NCBI GenBank assembly: GCA_035388225.1
Contig: DAOOPM010000001.1
Coordinates: 1 to 64,000 of the forward strand
Length of the DNA stretch: 64,000 nt
DNA from: SB25 sp029560875
GTDB lineage: Bacteria > Bacteroidota > Bacteroidia > Bacteroidales > Tenuifilaceae
Reading direction: 5' to 3'
This document shows, piece by piece, positions 26,441-36,049 of the stretch. Position 1 is the first letter of the stretch. Each line of letters begins with the position of its first letter. The translations under genes and the position numbers were made by a program. Under the pieces are notes generated by a model. The model worked only from the letters and a program-made list of their open reading frames with translations, had not been told where the DNA came from and did not search any database.

Positions 26441-27522
26441 TGGTTTTACAAATCAGCAAGGATAAGCAATACTCCTGCATCGGATTAATGTCTGGCACTT
26501 CGCTGGATGGGCTTGATATTTGTTTATGCACCTTCGACAAAAAGGAAAATGGAACTTGGAGATATTCCATAATTAAAGCAGTTACTCTTCCCTACCCTAA
26601 GGTTATTAGAGAGTTGCTTGAAAGTGCGCCTCACTTAAATGGGGAACAACTCACGGAACTCGACTATAAATATGGGCATTGGTTAGGAAAAACCACAAAA
26701 GAATTTATACAAGAAACAAAAGGAATGCCTGCATTTATTGCATCGCATGGGCATACCATTTTCCATAATCCGAAAAATGGATACACGCTCCAAATTGGCA
26801 AAGGTTCCGCCATTTCAACAGAAACAGGGATACCATGCATTTCTGATTTTCGTTCATCAGACGTTTGCAGAGGTGGACAAGGTGCTCCACTTGTACCCAT
26901 TGGAGATAAGTTGCTATTCTCAGAATACGATATTTGCCTTAACCTAGGAGGAATAGCCAATTTAAGTTTCGACAACAATAATTTAGAAAGAATTGCCTAC
27001 GATGTATCGCCTTGCAATATGCTGCTGAACTACTTGTCGAACCAAGCGGGCAAGGAATACGATTTTAATGGAGAACTTGGCAAGCAAGGCAGTGTTTGCA
27101 ATGAACTTCTGGGAAAACTAAACGATTTAGAATACTACAAAGCTGATTTTCCAAAATCCCTTGGACGAGAGTGGTTCGAGTTAAATGTAGTGCCACTAAT
27201 AAGCACTCCCGATATTAAGTTAGAGGATAAGCTGCGAACATCATATGAGCATATTGCACACCAAATAACAAGCACTACCAATAAAATTAAAGGAAATAAT
27301 TTATTGATTACAGGGGGTGGTGCAAAAAATATTTTTCTAATCGGCCTAATTAAGCAAAAATCGAACAAAGAAGTTATAATTCCCGATTCACAAACAATCG
27401 ACTTTAAAGAGGCGTTAATATTTGCCTTTTTAGGAGTTCTCTTTATGGAACAACAGCATAGCGCTCTCGCCACTGTAACAGGCGCTAAGACCAATTCCAT
27501 TAGCGGTTGTTTTTACTACTAA
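26440..27522 (+). CDS. anmK: Anhydro-N-acetylmuramic acid kinase
   Basis: The enzyme hydrolyses and phosphorylates 1,6-anhydro-MurNAc to MurNAc-6-phosphate in peptidoglycan recycling. The 360-residue protein has the phosphate-binding GLMSGTSLDGLD near residue 16, GHTIFHNP, and the ADP-site segments NLGGIANL and ITGGGAKN. It belongs to the ASKHA-fold AnmK family at normal length. It is coupled by TAATG to the preceding secreted-protein gene. Its place in a group with an M23 peptidase fits turnover of cell-wall fragments. The rest of the pathway (MurQ and others) is not in the window. Confidence 0.94.
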   Translation: MVLQISKDKQYSCIGLMSGTSLDGLDICLCTFDKKENGTWRYSIIKAVTLPYPKVIRELLESAPHLNGEQLTELDYKYGHWLGKTTKEFIQETKGMPAFIASHGHTIFHNPKNGYTLQIGKGSAISTETGIPCISDFRSSDVCRGGQGAPLVPIGDKLLFSEYDICLNLGGIANLSFDNNNLERIAYDVSPCNMLLNYLSNQAGKEYDFNGELGKQGSVCNELLGKLNDLEYYKADFPKSLGREWFELNVVPLISTPDIKLEDKLRTSYEHIAHQITSTTNKIKGNNLLITGGGAKNIFLIGLIKQKSNKEVIIPDSQTIDFKEALIFAFLGVLFMEQQHSALATVTGAKTNSISGCFYY

Positions 27523-27582
27523 TTCATTCAAATTAAATTGGTCAAATTAAACTCTTGGTTCAAAAATTTATCAAAAAAATAT

Positions 27583-27590
27583 TAGGTTTG
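27583..27590 (+). promoter_or_regulatory. -7 box for the C69 dipeptidase gene
   Basis: TAGGTTTG exactly matches TAnnTTTG and lies 32 bp before the ATG at 27622. The -33 region is not convincing. Confidence 0.42.
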
Positions 27591-27621
27591 TCATTCCGAT
27601 AATTTTAAAAACTTCAAAACT

Positions 27622-29373
27622 ATGAGAAAACTCACAGTAAAAATGCTTGTTGTTATTGCAATAGGTTTAATAGCAAAACCAGCATCAGCATGTACCAATT
27701 TCCTTGTAACTAAAGGTGCATCGGTTGATGGTTCAACTATGATTACCTACGCAGCAGATTCACATTATCTTTTCGGTGAATTATATTTTAGACCAGCAGC
27801 CGATTACCCTGCTGGAACACTAATGAAAATTTATGAGTGGGATACTGGAAAATATTTGGGCGAAATTCCTCAGGTTGCCCATACATACTCTGTAGTTGGA
27901 AACATGAATGAGTACCAGGTTTCTATAGGAGAAACTACCTATGGTGGAATTGAAACCTTACAGGATAGCACAGGATTAATTGACTACGGCTCATTGATGT
28001 ACCTAGCACTTCAACGTTCAAAAACTGCCCGCGAAGCTATTAAGGTAATGGCAGAGCTAGTAAATACCTATGGATACTATAGTTCAGGAGAATCCTTCTC
28101 TGTGTCAGACCCCAACGAGGTGTGGATTTTTGAGATGATTGGAAAAGGAACCGATATGAAGGTTGACAAGAAGACCAAAAAATCTTATAACGCCAATAAG
28201 GGAGCCGTTTGGGTAGCAATACGTATTCCCGATGGATACGTTTCTGGCCACGCTAATCATGCTCGTATAACCACCTTTCAAATGGAGAACTTAACTACAT
28301 CTATAAGTTCAAAAAATCTTGATAAGATTTTTAACCCAGAGGTAGAAGTTGTATATGCTCATGATGTGATTGATTTTGCACGCAGCAAAAAACTATTCAA
28401 CGGTAAGAACGAAGAATTTAGTTTCTCCGATATCTATGCTCCACTTGACTTTGGTTCTGCTCGTGGTTGCGAAATTCGTGTTTGGTCATTCTTTAAAGAG
28501 GTTAACAAATCCATGTGGGACTATGTTGACTACGCAACAGGCCACAATCTAACTAAACGTATGCCTTTATATATTAAGCCTGAACGCAAATTATCTGCTA
28601 AAGATATGATGAATTTCATGCGCGATCATTTAGAGGGAACAGAGTATGATATGAGCAAAGATCCCGGTGCTGGGCCTCATGGATTACCTTACCGCTGGAG
28701 ACCTTTAGGATGGAGTTACGAAGGTAAAAAATACGTTAACGAACGTGCTACTGCAACCCAACAAACCGGCTTCTCGTTCGTTGCGCAAGCGCGTAACTGG
28801 TTACCAAACCCAATTGGTGGAATTTTCTGGTTCAGCGTTGACGATGCTGCTTCAACCGTTTACTTCCCAATGTATTGCGGAGCAACTTCGGTACCAGAGG
28901 CTTATGCTGAAGGTAAAGGAGATATGCTTACCTACTGCGACGATTGTGCTTTCTGGACATTCAATAAAGTATCGAACTTTGTTTACCTCCGTTACGATTT
29001 GATGCATCAGGATGTTAAGAAATTACAGGACGAACTTGAGAACCGCTTTATCAACAACTCTCCTATAGTTGACGCAAGTGCCAAAGAACTTTACGCACAA
29101 GATCCCAGACTTGCCATTCAATACATTACAGATTACTCTGTAAATACAGGAAACTATGTGGTTAATCGCTGGGAAAAACTTTTCCAATACCTTCTAGTAA
29201 AGTATATGGATGGTAATGTTAAGCAAGAGGAGAATGGTGGATTTAAATACAATCCCTACAATGCTTGTCCGGCTCCTGTTAAAAATCCACAATACCCAGA
29301 TTGGTGGAAAAAGAATGTGATTGATGCTACAGGAAATAAATTATTAGTGCCAGAAAATGCTGGTGGACATTAA
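27622..29373 (+). CDS. Secreted C69 family dipeptidase (PepD type)
   Basis: This 583-residue N-terminal-nucleophile hydrolase is a cysteine dipeptidase. A signal sequence ends at ASA and is followed directly by Cys24 in ACTNFLVTKGAS, the catalytic nucleophile exposed after processing. GETTYGG, DPNEVWIFEMIGKG and RGCEIRVWSFF are characteristic of family C69. It likely degrades dipeptides outside the cytoplasm. It stands alone, with a promoter-like box before it and a strong terminator 1 bp after the stop. Confidence 0.92.
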   Translation: MRKLTVKMLVVIAIGLIAKPASACTNFLVTKGASVDGSTMITYAADSHYLFGELYFRPAADYPAGTLMKIYEWDTGKYLGEIPQVAHTYSVVGNMNEYQVSIGETTYGGIETLQDSTGLIDYGSLMYLALQRSKTAREAIKVMAELVNTYGYYSSGESFSVSDPNEVWIFEMIGKGTDMKVDKKTKKSYNANKGAVWVAIRIPDGYVSGHANHARITTFQMENLTTSISSKNLDKIFNPEVEVVYAHDVIDFARSKKLFNGKNEEFSFSDIYAPLDFGSARGCEIRVWSFFKEVNKSMWDYVDYATGHNLTKRMPLYIKPERKLSAKDMMNFMRDHLEGTEYDMSKDPGAGPHGLPYRWRPLGWSYEGKKYVNERATATQQTGFSFVAQARNWLPNPIGGIFWFSVDDAASTVYFPMYCGATSVPEAYAEGKGDMLTYCDDCAFWTFNKVSNFVYLRYDLMHQDVKKLQDELENRFINNSPIVDASAKELYAQDPRLAIQYITDYSVNTGNYVVNRWEKLFQYLLVKYMDGNVKQEENGGFKYNPYNACPAPVKNPQYPDWWKKNVIDATGNKLLVPENAGGH

Positions 29374-29402
29374 AGAAAAGGGGCTTAAGCCCCTTTTCTT
29401 TT
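29373..29402 (+). terminator. Terminator after the C69 dipeptidase gene
   Basis: AAGAAAAGGGGC/GCCCCTTTTCTT is a perfect 12-bp stem with loop TTAA, starting at the last base of the stop codon and followed by T-rich sequence. Confidence 0.9.
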
Positions 29403-29432
29403 AACTTTTTACAAGAAATATTTTCCGAAAAG

Positions 29433-29463
29433 TTGGTATAATTATCAAATTTTCATATTTTTG
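29433..29463 (+). promoter_or_regulatory. -33/-7 promoter for rplS
   Basis: TTG (29433-29435) and TATTTTTG (29456-29463) are spaced by 20 bp. Transcription would start near 29469, leaving a leader of about 80 nt before rplS. A TTACT/AGTAA helix (29487-29491 with 29506-29510) can form in that leader. Confidence 0.65.
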
Positions 29464-29551
29464 CGGCCTATTTGGTGCGTAATCTCTTACTAGGACTTAG
29501 GAGCCAGTAATATTCCGCATTTGTGAATAAAACTTAAAAAAATATACTAAA

Positions 29552-29917
29552 ATGAATCTTATTAAAGTAGCTGAAGAGTCGTTTGCAGTAAAGAAAGAGC
29601 ATCCGGACTTTAAGAGCGGTGATACTGTTGTTGTTCACTATAAGATTATCGAGGGGAACAAAGAGCGTATTCAGAACTACCGTGGTGTAGTTATCCAAAG
29701 AAAAGGTACAGGCGCTACTGAAACTTTCACGGTTAGAAAGATATCTAGCGGTGTTGGTGTTGAAAGAATTTTCCCATTCCATTCACCATTTATCGATCAG
29801 ATTGAGGTTGTTAAGGAAGGTAAAGTTCGCAGAGCACGTATTTTTTACCTACGCGATTTAACTGGTAAAAAAGCTCGTATCAAAGAAAAGAAAAGAAGAA
29901 TTGACACCCAAGAATAA
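29552..29917 (+). CDS. rplS: 50S ribosomal protein L19
   Basis: This 121-residue ribosomal protein lies at the 30S-50S interface. The sequence has the L19 landmarks FKSGDTVVVHYKI, the GVVIQRKG segment, SSGVGVERIFPFHSP and the basic C-terminus KKARIKEKKR. It is a single-gene transcript with its own promoter, a leader of about 80 nt and a terminator 4 bp beyond the stop. The leader is long enough for autoregulation, although no named leader motif is recognised. Confidence 0.97.
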   Translation: MNLIKVAEESFAVKKEHPDFKSGDTVVVHYKIIEGNKERIQNYRGVVIQRKGTGATETFTVRKISSGVGVERIFPFHSPFIDQIEVVKEGKVRRARIFYLRDLTGKKARIKEKKRRIDTQE

Positions 29918-29920
29918 ACT

Positions 29921-29952
29921 AAAATCCCCAAAAAAATGGGGATTTTTTTTTA
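29921..29952 (+). terminator. Terminator after rplS
   Basis: AAAATCCCCA/TGGGGATTTT (10-bp stem, A6 loop) is followed by a long T-run. Confidence 0.92.
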
Positions 29953-29960
29953 CCTAACAC

Positions 29961-29990
29961 TTGTAGATAAAAAATTAATCTTTATCTTTG
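29961..29990 (+). promoter_or_regulatory. -33/-7 promoter for tRNA-Arg
   Basis: TTG (29961-29963), 19 bp, then TATCTTTG (29983-29990). The start would be near 29996, about 11 nt upstream of the mature tRNA. Confidence 0.72.
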
Positions 29991-30006
29991 CACTCGCAAT
30001 TCAAAC

Positions 30007-30080
30007 GGCTCCGTAGCATAACTGAATAGTGCATCTGACTACGGATCAGAAGGTTGCAGGTTTGAATCCTGCCGGAGTCA
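30007..30080 (+). tRNA. tRNA-Arg (anticodon ACG)
   Basis: A full cloverleaf can be drawn. The acceptor stem pairs GGCTCCG with CGGAGTC (one G-T pair). The D stem is GCA/TGC, and the anticodon stem is TCTGA/TCAGA around the loop CTACGGA. The T stem is GCAGG/CCTGC around TTTGAAT, and the discriminator base is A80. The anticodon at 30041-30043 is ACG (arginine, CGN). The 3' CCA is not encoded. Confidence 0.96.
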
Positions 30081-30081
30081 C

Positions 30082-30113
30082 AAAAAAGCCAATCTTAATA
30101 GGTTGGCTTTTTT
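30082..30113 (+). terminator. Terminator after tRNA-Arg
   Basis: AAAAAAGCCAATC and GGTTGGCTTTTTT pair over 13 bp (one wobble) with loop TTAATA, directly after the tRNA. Confidence 0.9.
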
Positions 30114-30199
30114 GTGTTTAATACAATGAAGATTAATGCACGGGAGTTTTTCCAGGTACATTTCAACGCACATATAAGCACCAATTTGAGAAAAAAATG

Positions 30200-30239
30200 A
30201 AAAAGCCATGTACAATTTTGAAAAAGTACGTGGCTTTTT
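30200..30239. terminator. Inverted-repeat terminator after the DUF748-type gene
   Basis: AAAAAGCCATGTAC (30200-30213) and GTACGTGGCTTTTT (30226-30239) pair over 14 bp with one wobble and a 12-nt loop. The flanking A- and T-tracts let it act in both directions; on the minus strand it follows the stop at 30285. Confidence 0.82.
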
Positions 30240-30284
30240 GATTTGAATATAATACTATTCCCGTTTAAAAGTGTTCTTTGATAC

Positions 30285-31931
30285 TTACTGGATGGTTACC
30301 TCAATTTTAAAATGGGGAAATTTTAATTCATCTGGTATATTATTTAAATCTGCTGTGGATACCTCAATCATTTCGGGTTTAATATTCTGCGAATTCATTA
30401 AAAAATTTCGGACCATTGAGTTTCGCTTGGCTATAATTGAGTTCAATTCTGTAATAATTTCTGAAGAATTGTATAGTCGACCACATACAGCCTCAACTCC
30501 AAGAGAATCAACTAAAGGCTCACGAATACGTAGATACGCCAAGAAATTCTTATCTGTCGATGAAAGGGTTGTTACCAATCTATCAACCTTTGTAGAATCA
30601 GTATTAGGATTCGCACTTGACACATATTCCCTTTTAGCCCGTATAGTTGCGATGTAATCGCGCTCCTTCACAAAATCTGTAAATTGAACAAGCCTAAAAA
30701 TTAGATTTGGTTTCTTTTGCATAATTAGGGCAATATTGGAAAGCGTTTTATGTTGTTTTTCATCAAATTCCGACTGGGCAAACTCAAAGGGTAACTTTTC
30801 AAGATCCTCAGGGTTTGAACCAGTTAATCCAGAAAGGGCATTGAAAGGAGCAGCTGCAGTTTTAATGAGAAAATTACCTAAAGTTTTCCAAACAATTTTA
30901 GAGTAACTAAACTTTGGTTCGGAGGGATTACCCTCAACGGGCAAGTCGAATGAAATAATATCGTTGGCATCCTTAAGAATATAAAGCGCCAATTTTATAG
31001 GTACTTTAACTGCGGTTGAATCTTTGGTTTTTTTCCCAAACTCAAGTTCCTCGAATCGAACACTATTCTTATTCAATAGTTTTGTTGGGGTCATCTCAAG
31101 TGATAAATCGTAGTTAAACCAACCTTGCGTAATGGGCGAGGCAATAAAATATTCGGAATAGGGAGAAAAACTAATCAACCCAAGTCGGTTTACTTTCAAG
31201 TTAAAATTAACAAAATCTGGGTTCAACATATTAAGTATCATTTTACCTGACAAACTTCCAACTTTATTAGTGCTTAATGAAAATGTCAAAGGAACTTTTG
31301 TTGCACTTTCAGTGAGGCCGACCAAAGAAAGATTAATTTTGCTTAAATCGTAGTTGAAAGGGCGATTTAGGGTATTGTCTGTAAATAGAATATCTCCACC
31401 AATAACCTTAATTGTATCGATACGGTAAGTTAACGGGGTTTGTGCGGTTGAATCAACCTTAACCGTATCAACGAGTGCAGCCAAAGAGTCCGATTTAAAG
31501 TAGGGTTGTAAAACGCGTTCAAAATTAGTCATATCGCGATTCAACGTCGCATTTATTTTAGGATTAGTAACCGAAATGGAAGAGATGTTGAAACGCGATG
31601 CGTTAAATTCTACACTACTAATATTTGTTTCAACCCTATCAATCGCCAGCAATAAATCATTTTGGTTATCATTAATAAGTAAAGAGTCAACAATTACATT
31701 TCCGGAAACAGAAAGGTTCATGGCTTGCTCAAACTCACCCATAATTTTAATTTTTGAAGTGAGTAGTCCGTCAAAACTATTAACAGCCAAGAAATCTTTC
31801 AGATAATCCTTCATCGGACTAATGCTCAATGTTTTAGTATTAAGCAAAATGGTATAACGTTTATTCTGGTTATCTACCTCAGCACTAATTTCGACTTCTC
31901 CTCTTTCACCTAATCGGAAGTTGATACCCAT
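30285..31931 (-). pseudogene. DUF748/AsmA-like protein, C-terminal part (frame 2 of a frameshifted gene)
   Basis: This is the larger piece (548 codons from an internal ATG) of one DUF748/AsmA-like gene. In-frame coding continues upstream of that ATG through residues ELDDLNLDIPLISWDSRQSN, up to the T5 run at 31999-32003 (A5 on the coding strand). There the frame joins the N-terminal piece if one A is restored. The sequence is rich in beta-strand-like repeats, as in AsmA-type envelope proteins thought to span the periplasm, and ends in a segment (SEFDEKQHKTLSNIALIM and after) that resembles the DUF748 C-terminus. Whether the gene is truly broken or the base is a sequencing slip cannot be told here. 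Confidence 0.82.
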
Positions 31932-31984
31932 ATTAGACTGGCGGCTATCCCATGATATTAATGGTATATCGAGGTTGAGATCGT

Positions 31985-32491
31985 CTAACTCAATGTGGTT
32001 TTTATTTGCTGATCTTCGTAAACGATAAGTCCTTTTGTCAGTTGCAAATTCCTCACTGTAAAGCGGAATGCAGCATTGGAAGTATCCACATTTTCCGTAC
32101 CAACAACAGTATCTTTACTTGCCTTTAAAAGATCATCAAAATTAAAACTATCCAAGTTTTGACTTACATGTACGTTAGGATTTACAAGTGTTATCTGTGA
32201 AAAGGAATACTCATTGCTAAAAAGGGCTAATGGATCAAAGTTAATGTAAAATTCCCCGAACGACACAAACTTATCAACCTGATTGGTCTCGTACATAACA
32301 AAATCCTTAGCTCTTACAGATACTCTAAAATAGTTAAAATGCAATTCGCTTAGGGTGATTTTTCTACCAATTAGCTCTTGACTATGTTTTACAGTATATT
32401 TTTTAACAAAATTGGATAGGAAAAATAGGAGAATAAAAAGGAAAAGGGCTATTCCTCCAAGAATTTTATATCTGAGTTTTATAGTTTTCAT
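31985..32491 (-). pseudogene. DUF748/AsmA-like protein, N-terminal part (frame 1 of a frameshifted gene)
   Basis: This 168-codon piece starts at ATG 32491 (MKTIKLRYKILGG), has one membrane-anchor helix (about residues 9-27) and continues with the AsmA/DUF748 N-terminal pattern (LIGRKITLSELHFNYF). It ends at a TAG at 31985-31987, shortly after IKTTLS. If the A5 run is read as A6, IKTTLS-stop becomes IKNHIELDDLNLDIPL and runs without a break into the downstream piece. Together they would give a protein of roughly 735 residues. It follows the EF-hand-like membrane gene by about 18 bp, so all three are one transcript. Confidence 0.82.
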
Positions 32492-32509
32492 AGTATCTAA
32501 CATTATCAA

Positions 32510-34765
32510 TTAATTCAAATTAGACTCAACAGTATTACCTATAATTCCCCATTCAGAAAAAAAACCAAAATACCATAATGCAAAACCAATAATACCCATT
32601 ACAACAATTGAAATTAAAATAATTGGAATAATTGGCTTCCTCTTTTTTGCAAAGGGATCGAGCAGGTTCAATTTGGCATTTTCGGGAAGAGAGGCCAAGT
32701 GCGTTAGCGTATTTCCAAAAGGGATATTGATAGTTGCGCGAGCGTTAATTGCCCATGCGTTTGCATCCAATAATGGGGCAAGATTCCTTTTCCGAAGTTT
32801 TAGCCAAGCAATTATCATGGATGGTCCTGAAATACACATAATTATTGCAAATAATGCAATAGGCATTTTCCACCAAACAAGGCCTAAGAATCCCATTAAT
32901 GCAGATGCTATAACAGATCCAATTGCGCCAAGGGCAAGGCTGAGTGCGGCAAAAATTCCAACAAACTTTCCAATATCGAACGGTTGCGGAGCAACAGGAG
33001 GATTTGCACCACTTTTTATGCCGGCCTCTGCATGGGCAGTTGTTTTCTGTATTCCAGAGGCCGCAGCAGCATCAACCTCCTTTTCCTTTGCCGATGCTAC
33101 CTTCTCAATTTGAGTGGATATAAACCTTGAAACCTTTCGGTATGGCGACCAAAATGCTTGTCGAATACTAATTGGATTATCAATAACCTTTATAATTGTT
33201 GCATCCCAATCCTCTCCATTTCTGTCATAAAAAATTGCATTACGACCAACTTCAATATTGTCAATATCCCCATCGGTTAATGCAGCAACAATGGTCATAG
33301 ATTGATTCTTGGTTTTTGAGAAGCAATTGCAATATATAAGGCATAAACCGCTTTGTCGAGCAATTGCATTATGTTTGTTCATATCGCTAACCTTAATGCA
33401 AAGATCGCAGCAACGTTGATCGATGTATAAACTTCCAGCTTGGAATATGGCTTTTGAATCGGGTGAATAAAAATCGCGGAATGTCACATAGTTATTTAGT
33501 AAGGTATAGAGATCACGGTAATACCGAGCAAGTTTATCTACCAGAAAAATATTGTTCGCATTATCCTCTAAAGCTTTATCCTGATCAATTAATGAATATA
33601 ATATCTCCTTGGTATTTCCTGAGAGCAATTCACGAATATAAACTAGTCCTAGTTTTTCAACTTCAACCCCAACCTTTTCGGATTGCCAAACAATATAGTC
33701 GTCAAATTTATTGTTGATGATTTTCCACTCTGCCTCAGTTAAGGTCTCTTTATTGGAAAACTCCGGCTTAATCAACAACTCATTGAAAACATTTAGCGCA
33801 TTTTCCCATGCAGGATTTATTGCTTTTTTAAGTGAAAGAGGCTTTCCTTCCTCAACTTTTGTGATGGGAAAACCTGCAATATCATCAGTACAGGTAACTA
33901 AATTTTTTGCACTGATTGCTTCGTACCTAGTGTTTAATGAATTTACAATTCCAACGGAATCGGGATCATACTCAGCCAAACGGCATCTCAGAAAATAATC
34001 TTCAATTTTTGGTTTGATAGCGATTAACGCATCAAAAGCCTCGGCAGTTGAATTGCCATAGGGTAATATTTTTTTAGCATTAGCCTCGGCTTTGGCATAC
34101 CAGTTTGAGTAATCGTCAATGCTTTTGTAAAAGCCATCGATATGTTCAACTGAAATACCAGGCTTTCCGCTCCTGTCAATTATTGAACCAAAGCAGGAAA
34201 TAATATCGTTAATAAGTTTTTTTATTGCTTCATCGTCTGTAGAATCTTCAGTTATAACACCATCGCCATTAAATTTTGTGTTAGCAAAAATTCTCGTTGT
34301 GTCAGAAGACTCCTCAACAGTGATATGATTATCATCTGGCTTTCCCAAGTTTGATAAAATTTGCTTGGCAGATGCAAGTAAAATCTTCCCTTCTTCTGTG
34401 CTATCGTTAATTGATGATAGAGGAAGACTTTTATTCTCTTTTACCAGTTCGTCGGGATTTTTAATAAGAGAGGTTAACCATCTTACAGCGTCAAGGACTT
34501 CTGGCACCCTAATTCGTTCATCCTTATCTTTATCAATTAGTTCAAGTGTTTTTGGGTCAATTTCCAACCCATGAACAGGACAACTCAATGCAGTCCAAAG
34601 TTTTTGATCTAGATATTCGAGTGAGATCAAATCCGATCCTCTATCGAGGTTTACCCTATTAACTCCACCGACACGGGAGAATTGCCAAATATGCTTACCC
34701 TCCTCAGCTCTGATAATGTTTTTTAAATTGCTAACACTATTCAAGATCTTTTTCGACTTTGTCAT
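32510..34765 (-). CDS. Large membrane protein with EF-hand-like loops, unknown function
   Basis: The 751-residue protein has no recognised family. Near its N-terminus DKDKDERIRVPE (78-89) fits a canonical EF-hand loop (Asp78, Asp80, Asp82, Ile85, Glu89), and a weaker loop FNGDGVITED lies near 170. A cysteine cluster (RCCDLCIK ... LCLIYCNC) follows near 470-500. The C-terminal 150 residues hold a pair of long helices, an extra-membrane segment ARATINIPFGNTLTH, and a last helix near 715-735. Calcium sensing or binding is suggested only by the loop. It sits between a DUF3754 gene and the DUF748-type gene. Confidence 0.78.
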   Translation of the reverse strand: MTKSKKILNSVSNLKNIIRAEEGKHIWQFSRVGGVNRVNLDRGSDLISLEYLDQKLWTALSCPVHGLEIDPKTLELIDKDKDERIRVPEVLDAVRWLTSLIKNPDELVKENKSLPLSSINDSTEEGKILLASAKQILSNLGKPDDNHITVEESSDTTRIFANTKFNGDGVITEDSTDDEAIKKLINDIISCFGSIIDRSGKPGISVEHIDGFYKSIDDYSNWYAKAEANAKKILPYGNSTAEAFDALIAIKPKIEDYFLRCRLAEYDPDSVGIVNSLNTRYEAISAKNLVTCTDDIAGFPITKVEEGKPLSLKKAINPAWENALNVFNELLIKPEFSNKETLTEAEWKIINNKFDDYIVWQSEKVGVEVEKLGLVYIRELLSGNTKEILYSLIDQDKALEDNANNIFLVDKLARYYRDLYTLLNNYVTFRDFYSPDSKAIFQAGSLYIDQRCCDLCIKVSDMNKHNAIARQSGLCLIYCNCFSKTKNQSMTIVAALTDGDIDNIEVGRNAIFYDRNGEDWDATIIKVIDNPISIRQAFWSPYRKVSRFISTQIEKVASAKEKEVDAAAASGIQKTTAHAEAGIKSGANPPVAPQPFDIGKFVGIFAALSLALGAIGSVIASALMGFLGLVWWKMPIALFAIIMCISGPSMIIAWLKLRKRNLAPLLDANAWAINARATINIPFGNTLTHLASLPENAKLNLLDPFAKKRKPIIPIILISIVVMGIIGFALWYFGFFSEWGIIGNTVESNLN

Positions 34766-34819
34766 TATCCAATATGTTTAATTAAACTGTTGTTGATCGT
34801 TATTTCAATTTAAAACAAA

Positions 34820-36049
34820 TTACTTCTGGTTGTACTCAAAAATTCCATCCCATATTTCATCTATTCGGATGAGTGCTTCGCCCAAAGGAATTACCTTCCA
34901 TTTACCATTAGTTTCAGAACCGAGACCAATACTTTGCAATTTGTATAGTGCATCCTCAACATCAAAATCGAGATCTGTATTATGCTTAGTCTTAAACCAT
35001 GATTCAATTTGGCTATCGAGTTCCTTTGCCGTTAACGGACTCTTGCTTCTATTTAAGAAGGAATAAGCTAAAATTGTTTCCTTTAACTCCTCTTCCTCCG
35101 AAGAGTTTAGTAATGAGTAAAATGCTCCACTATTATTTCCTAAATTCTTAAAATAAAGACTATCCGAGAGCATTTTGGAATATTTAATTTTCTTATTCAC
35201 AAAACTACTGTACTGTCGGAACAAGTAGCCACCCAGTACTCCAAGTGCAATTAGCCCCTGATTAAGGGAGGTTTTGCTGTCCAGCAAATCTATTGCTTCG
35301 CCTGATTTGTACGCTCCATACATTGCAACTAATGCGGGTATTACTTTTGATGCTAACAGCGAAATTCCACCACCAATACCTGGTACCCAAAACAGTATTT
35401 TATCAATATTAGACATTTTGGGTACTGCATTTGGAAATATAGTTTCAAGATCGTTTTTTGGAACACGTTTGAAAATTTTTAATACGATACATCCTGGATC
35501 GAACGGTAATTTGCTTAGGCGGATATTCTTTTCGTTAAAGTAATTTGCGTCGTTATAGTTTAAGTAAATCATTACTCGATCGTAGTACTCAAATTCAATT
35601 TCTTTTTTGAAAATGAAAAACCGTGTAACCTTCTCCTTCGTTTTATGATGCCCTCGAACAAATATCCCGTAATCTCTAAAATCATTAAAATCAATTGCGA
35701 GCTTCAAACCTATCAAATCAGAATTTTTGAAAGCTTCATCAATTGTTTCCCTATCAACCTGAACATAATTTCCTCGCTCAACAACTTTATAAAGATTTTC
35801 TTTAAAAACTGAAAGGTCACTTTTCCCAATAAATCCTTCACGCTCTTTTGCGGTTAAATCAGGATCGAACAAGGCATAGTTCTGTTTTAATTTACGGTTA
35901 AGATTGAATGCTTCGTAGTGAAAGTAATGCTCGAGTATATCAAAGAATTTTTTTAAATCCTCGGCTTCTTTTTTATCAGCATTAAAATCAACGAATTGTT
36001 GTTCAAGTAGAAATTCCTTATCGAATGGAATATACTTTTCTCGTTTCAT
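34820..36049 (-). CDS. DUF3754 (TMEM143-like) membrane protein
   Basis: The 409-residue protein matches the DUF3754/TMEM143 family in its centre: CIVLKIFKRVPKNDLETIFP, MSNIDKILFWVPG and two hydrophobic helices (about 235-258 and 270-290). The N-terminal part is charged and soluble, and a winged-helix-like C-terminus ends DEIWDGIFEY. The biochemical role of this family is not known to me. TMEM143 in eukaryotes is mitochondrial. It is the first gene of a three-gene leftward unit ending in the DUF748-type gene; a TAACTTTA box near 36086 could be its -7 element. Confidence 0.8.
   Translation of the reverse strand: MKREKYIPFDKEFLLEQQFVDFNADKKEAEDLKKFFDILEHYFHYEAFNLNRKLKQNYALFDPDLTAKEREGFIGKSDLSVFKENLYKVVERGNYVQVDRETIDEAFKNSDLIGLKLAIDFNDFRDYGIFVRGHHKTKEKVTRFFIFKKEIEFEYYDRVMIYLNYNDANYFNEKNIRLSKLPFDPGCIVLKIFKRVPKNDLETIFPNAVPKMSNIDKILFWVPGIGGGISLLASKVIPALVAMYGAYKSGEAIDLLDSKTSLNQGLIALGVLGGYLFRQYSSFVNKKIKYSKMLSDSLYFKNLGNNSGAFYSLLNSSEEEELKETILAYSFLNRSKSPLTAKELDSQIESWFKTKHNTDLDFDVEDALYKLQSIGLGSETNGKWKVIPLGEALIRIDEIWDGIFEYNQK

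Noticed and set aside
31985..32020. Programmed ribosomal frameshift in the DUF748-type gene
   Set aside because: The A5 run could slip, but no downstream pseudoknot or stem supports programming, and the simplest reading is one lost base.
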